A stretch of 64,000 nucleotides of DNA, from the NCBI GenBank assembly GCA_036023115.1, contig JAYKKT010000040.1, positions 4,730,001-4,794,000 of the forward strand, in the 5' to 3' direction. A model generated the notes under the pieces. It saw only the letters and a list, made by a program, of their open reading frames with translations. It had not been told where the DNA came from and did not search any database. Within the stretch, counting starts at the first letter, position 1. Each line of letters starts with the position of its first letter. Below, piece after piece: positions 62,240 through 64,000 of the stretch. The position numbers and the translations under genes were made by a program. The stretch comes from Brasenia schreberi (lineage: Eukaryota; Streptophyta; Magnoliopsida; Nymphaeales; Cabombaceae).

Positions 62240-63522
62240 CCTGAAGATGAGAAGGGTGGTCTGCAAATCTTAGTGCAATAAAGTTGTGGAAATTTTGTGA
62301 GGGGAAGAGTCTGATTCCTGTAGAATCTCTCTGCCACGAAAATCTGTTTATTCCCTGTTGATGCCTCAAATCGTCGAGGCCACCGTCAGAAACGTACGAG
62401 CAAGAGGCTGTGCCGGTTGTTCTTTTTTTACTGCTGCATTGTGGTGAACGAACCCGGCATTCAACGTAGGCATCCGGACAATTCCCTGCTACTGTCGCTG
62501 CGTGCACACTTTCGCAGGGTGGACACCTATTCCCAAGAAAATACTATAAACAAGTGAGGAAAAAATATGCAAGAGAGGTTAAAAAGTGAGAATGGAAAGT
62601 GAAAATAAGAATTATTTTCGACAATTAATGTGTAATTGCGGGAAATGCATGAAACCTGTCTGAGTGCAGGGCTTCATGATACATGAAAGGCTGATATCGA
62701 TCGAAGTCCTTGGTGGGTTTTGAATCTTTGGTTGCTCCAGAAGAAATTATCTCATCGCCCACAACTAAGCGGCAACCATCTGCATGATTACGATTATCAT
62801 ATCCAATATTATGATATGTCGTACTTGGATTGCAGGATTGGGTATTCATGGTTGAAAGCACTGCGCACATGAAACAAAAAAGAAAAACGATCAGTGTATC
62901 TTAATGAGAGAGGAAGAGAGAGATCAGCCATGAAAAATAACATTAGTTGAAACTTTGAGAAAATATTATGAGTGTGTCTGAGTCAGAGAGAGAGAAAGGG
63001 GAAGGGAGAGAGAGAGATTTCACAACTGCGAAAATCCTAATGCAGCAAAGAAATACCATGTGTGCTCAGATCGGTCTTCATGCTCCTATACATCTGTTGA
63101 AGCAACAAGCATATCAAATATCACGAGTGATCTCCGTCAGCAAAACAAGGGCATACCAATTGACCCTAATACTCATAAATTATAAAAGATGACCTGCAAA
63201 TGGCTCTTAACATGAGAAATAGTGAGCCCTCTCACATCCATTAGCTGAAGGACAAGCTTCGGTGTGGCTTCTGTATATCAACCAAATAAGGATCACAAGT
63301 AAATATTGAACTACATACCTAACGAACTCTTAGTCCATGAGATCCTTCCGCAAAAGAGGTCAATAAGAAGAAAAAGAATGGACAATATTTCTTACTATCC
63401 TGTCCTCCCAATCTTTCAATGGCATGCACAAAGCAATGATGAAGCTCCGGCGTCCATCTCAATCTAGGAACCTTTGATCTGATATACTGCCTGACCGCTC
63501 CATTCCTTCCGCATGTACCCAT
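60354..63522 (-). CDS. GARP/G2-like (MYB-SHAQKYF-type) transcription factor, complete, 352 aa, with EAR motifs
   Basis: Nuclear single-repeat MYB-like factor of the GARP superfamily, closest in layout to the KANADI-like/At1g14600-type group; its targets are unknown. Exons are 63522-63396, 63270-63194, 63093-63057, 62860-62656, 62526-62241 and 60680-60354; they join to 1059 nt with GT-AG introns. ATG at 63522 gives MGTCGRNGAVRQYIRSK, the group's typical start. The GARP domain spans about residues 18-72: KVPRLRWTPELHHCFVHAIE, GGQDKATPKLVLQLMDVRGL, TISHVKSHLQMYR. The C-terminal exon holds a basic KKRKFEDY and two LxLxL repression (EAR) motifs, LSLSI (289-293) and LDLSI (340-344), so it is likely a repressor. 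The middle, exons 4-5, is less conserved. Intron 5 (about 1.56 kb) starts inside a CT microsatellite. Confidence 0.93.
62198..62240. repeat. (GA)n tract at the GARP intron 5 donor
   Basis: On the gene strand exon 5 ends CTTCAG and the intron starts GTCTCTCTCTCT, running about 42 bp as an imperfect CT microsatellite, so the donor is the first repeat unit. Confidence 0.9.
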
Positions 63523-64000
63523 CTTTTACCTTCGCTTGTTGCCACTCAGACCCTCAAAAATCCAATGAGAAAGCAAAGCCAAAGAAATTCTCTCTCTAAA
63601 CGAAACAAAATCAAACAAGAATATAGGAAAAGGAAAAATCGAGCCGGATAAGAATATGGACTTCCTCCCCGTTAATGAAAGTCAACTTGCGGGAGTGCCT
63701 AAAAACCCCGAAGCTTCCTTCTTAAACCCTCCAACTTTTTGTCAAGTTTGTCCATCAGTCATACTTCACACGGTGGAAGACGGTAACATCTTTTTCTCAG
63801 TCCCTCTCTCCGGTCTTCGTTCTGCTACAATAATCATCATAATTATACAGTCCGGCAATTAATACTTTAAGAGAGCAATAATATATGGAAACAAAATTGC
63901 TGGGGCAAGGACGCAATATTCACGCTGCTTCTCATGAGGAGCAGCAGCAGAACCTCCCTAAAAGACAAAGTTGCGTTCATGGTAGATTGCAAGTAGCACT
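63523..64000. other. 5' flank of the GARP gene
   Basis: Upstream region of the GARP gene up to the window edge. No ORF with homology. I could not assign a TATA box or specific regulatory site. Confidence 0.4.

Overview
This window is nuclear DNA from a flowering plant; the species cannot be named from the sequence alone. The evidence is spliced plant gene families (INDETERMINATE-domain zinc fingers, phytoene synthase, a phi-class glutathione S-transferase, a GARP/G2-like factor, a PF03407 glycosyltransferase), Au-type SINEs, an RTE-type LINE, short terminal-inverted-repeat elements of hAT type, a Ty3/gypsy remnant, and very many long AT and GA microsatellites. Intergenic DNA is AT-rich and repeat-rich.

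Layout. (1) 1-2549, minus: 5' three quarters of an IDD zinc-finger transcription factor gene running off the left edge. Exon 3 is open, but exon 2 carries small indels that wreck zinc finger 1. (2) 2.6-25.5 kb: no convincing gene; SINEs, small DNA-transposon remnants, AT and GA arrays, and a cluster of GGGTCCCAC sites at 14.5 kb. (3) 25587-28715, plus: an intact 614-residue IDD paralogue, head-to-head with the first. (4) 28.7-36 kb: repeats, including the gag end and primer-binding site of a decayed Ty3/gypsy element. (5) 36197-40042, minus: type II membrane nucleotide-sugar transferase, with a 110-bp tandem repeat just upstream. (6) 43251-46687, plus: a phi-class GST gene lacking a start codon and frameshifted in its last exon. 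(7) 47611-53402, minus: complete six-exon phytoene synthase (423 residues) with a 5'-truncated LINE in intron 3. (8) About 58.75-58.95 kb: a possible cysteine-rich defensin-like exon. (9) 60354-63522, minus: complete six-exon GARP/G2-like (MYB-SHAQKYF-type) factor of 352 residues with two EAR-type repression motifs.

The genes are separate eukaryotic transcription units and do not form an operon or pathway. The clearest relationship is the inverted IDD pair. Phytoene synthase makes phytoene from geranylgeranyl diphosphate in plastids; the GST and transferase next to it have no evident link to it. Exon joins were chosen by hand from splice signals and reading frame. Joined lengths are exact multiples of three for IDD-B, phytoene synthase and the GARP gene. 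I found no plausible undescribed multi-gene system. The observations worth following are the localised ZF1 damage in IDD-A, the shared GC-AG intron, the eroded GST with a duplicated splice donor, and the possible defensin-like exon.
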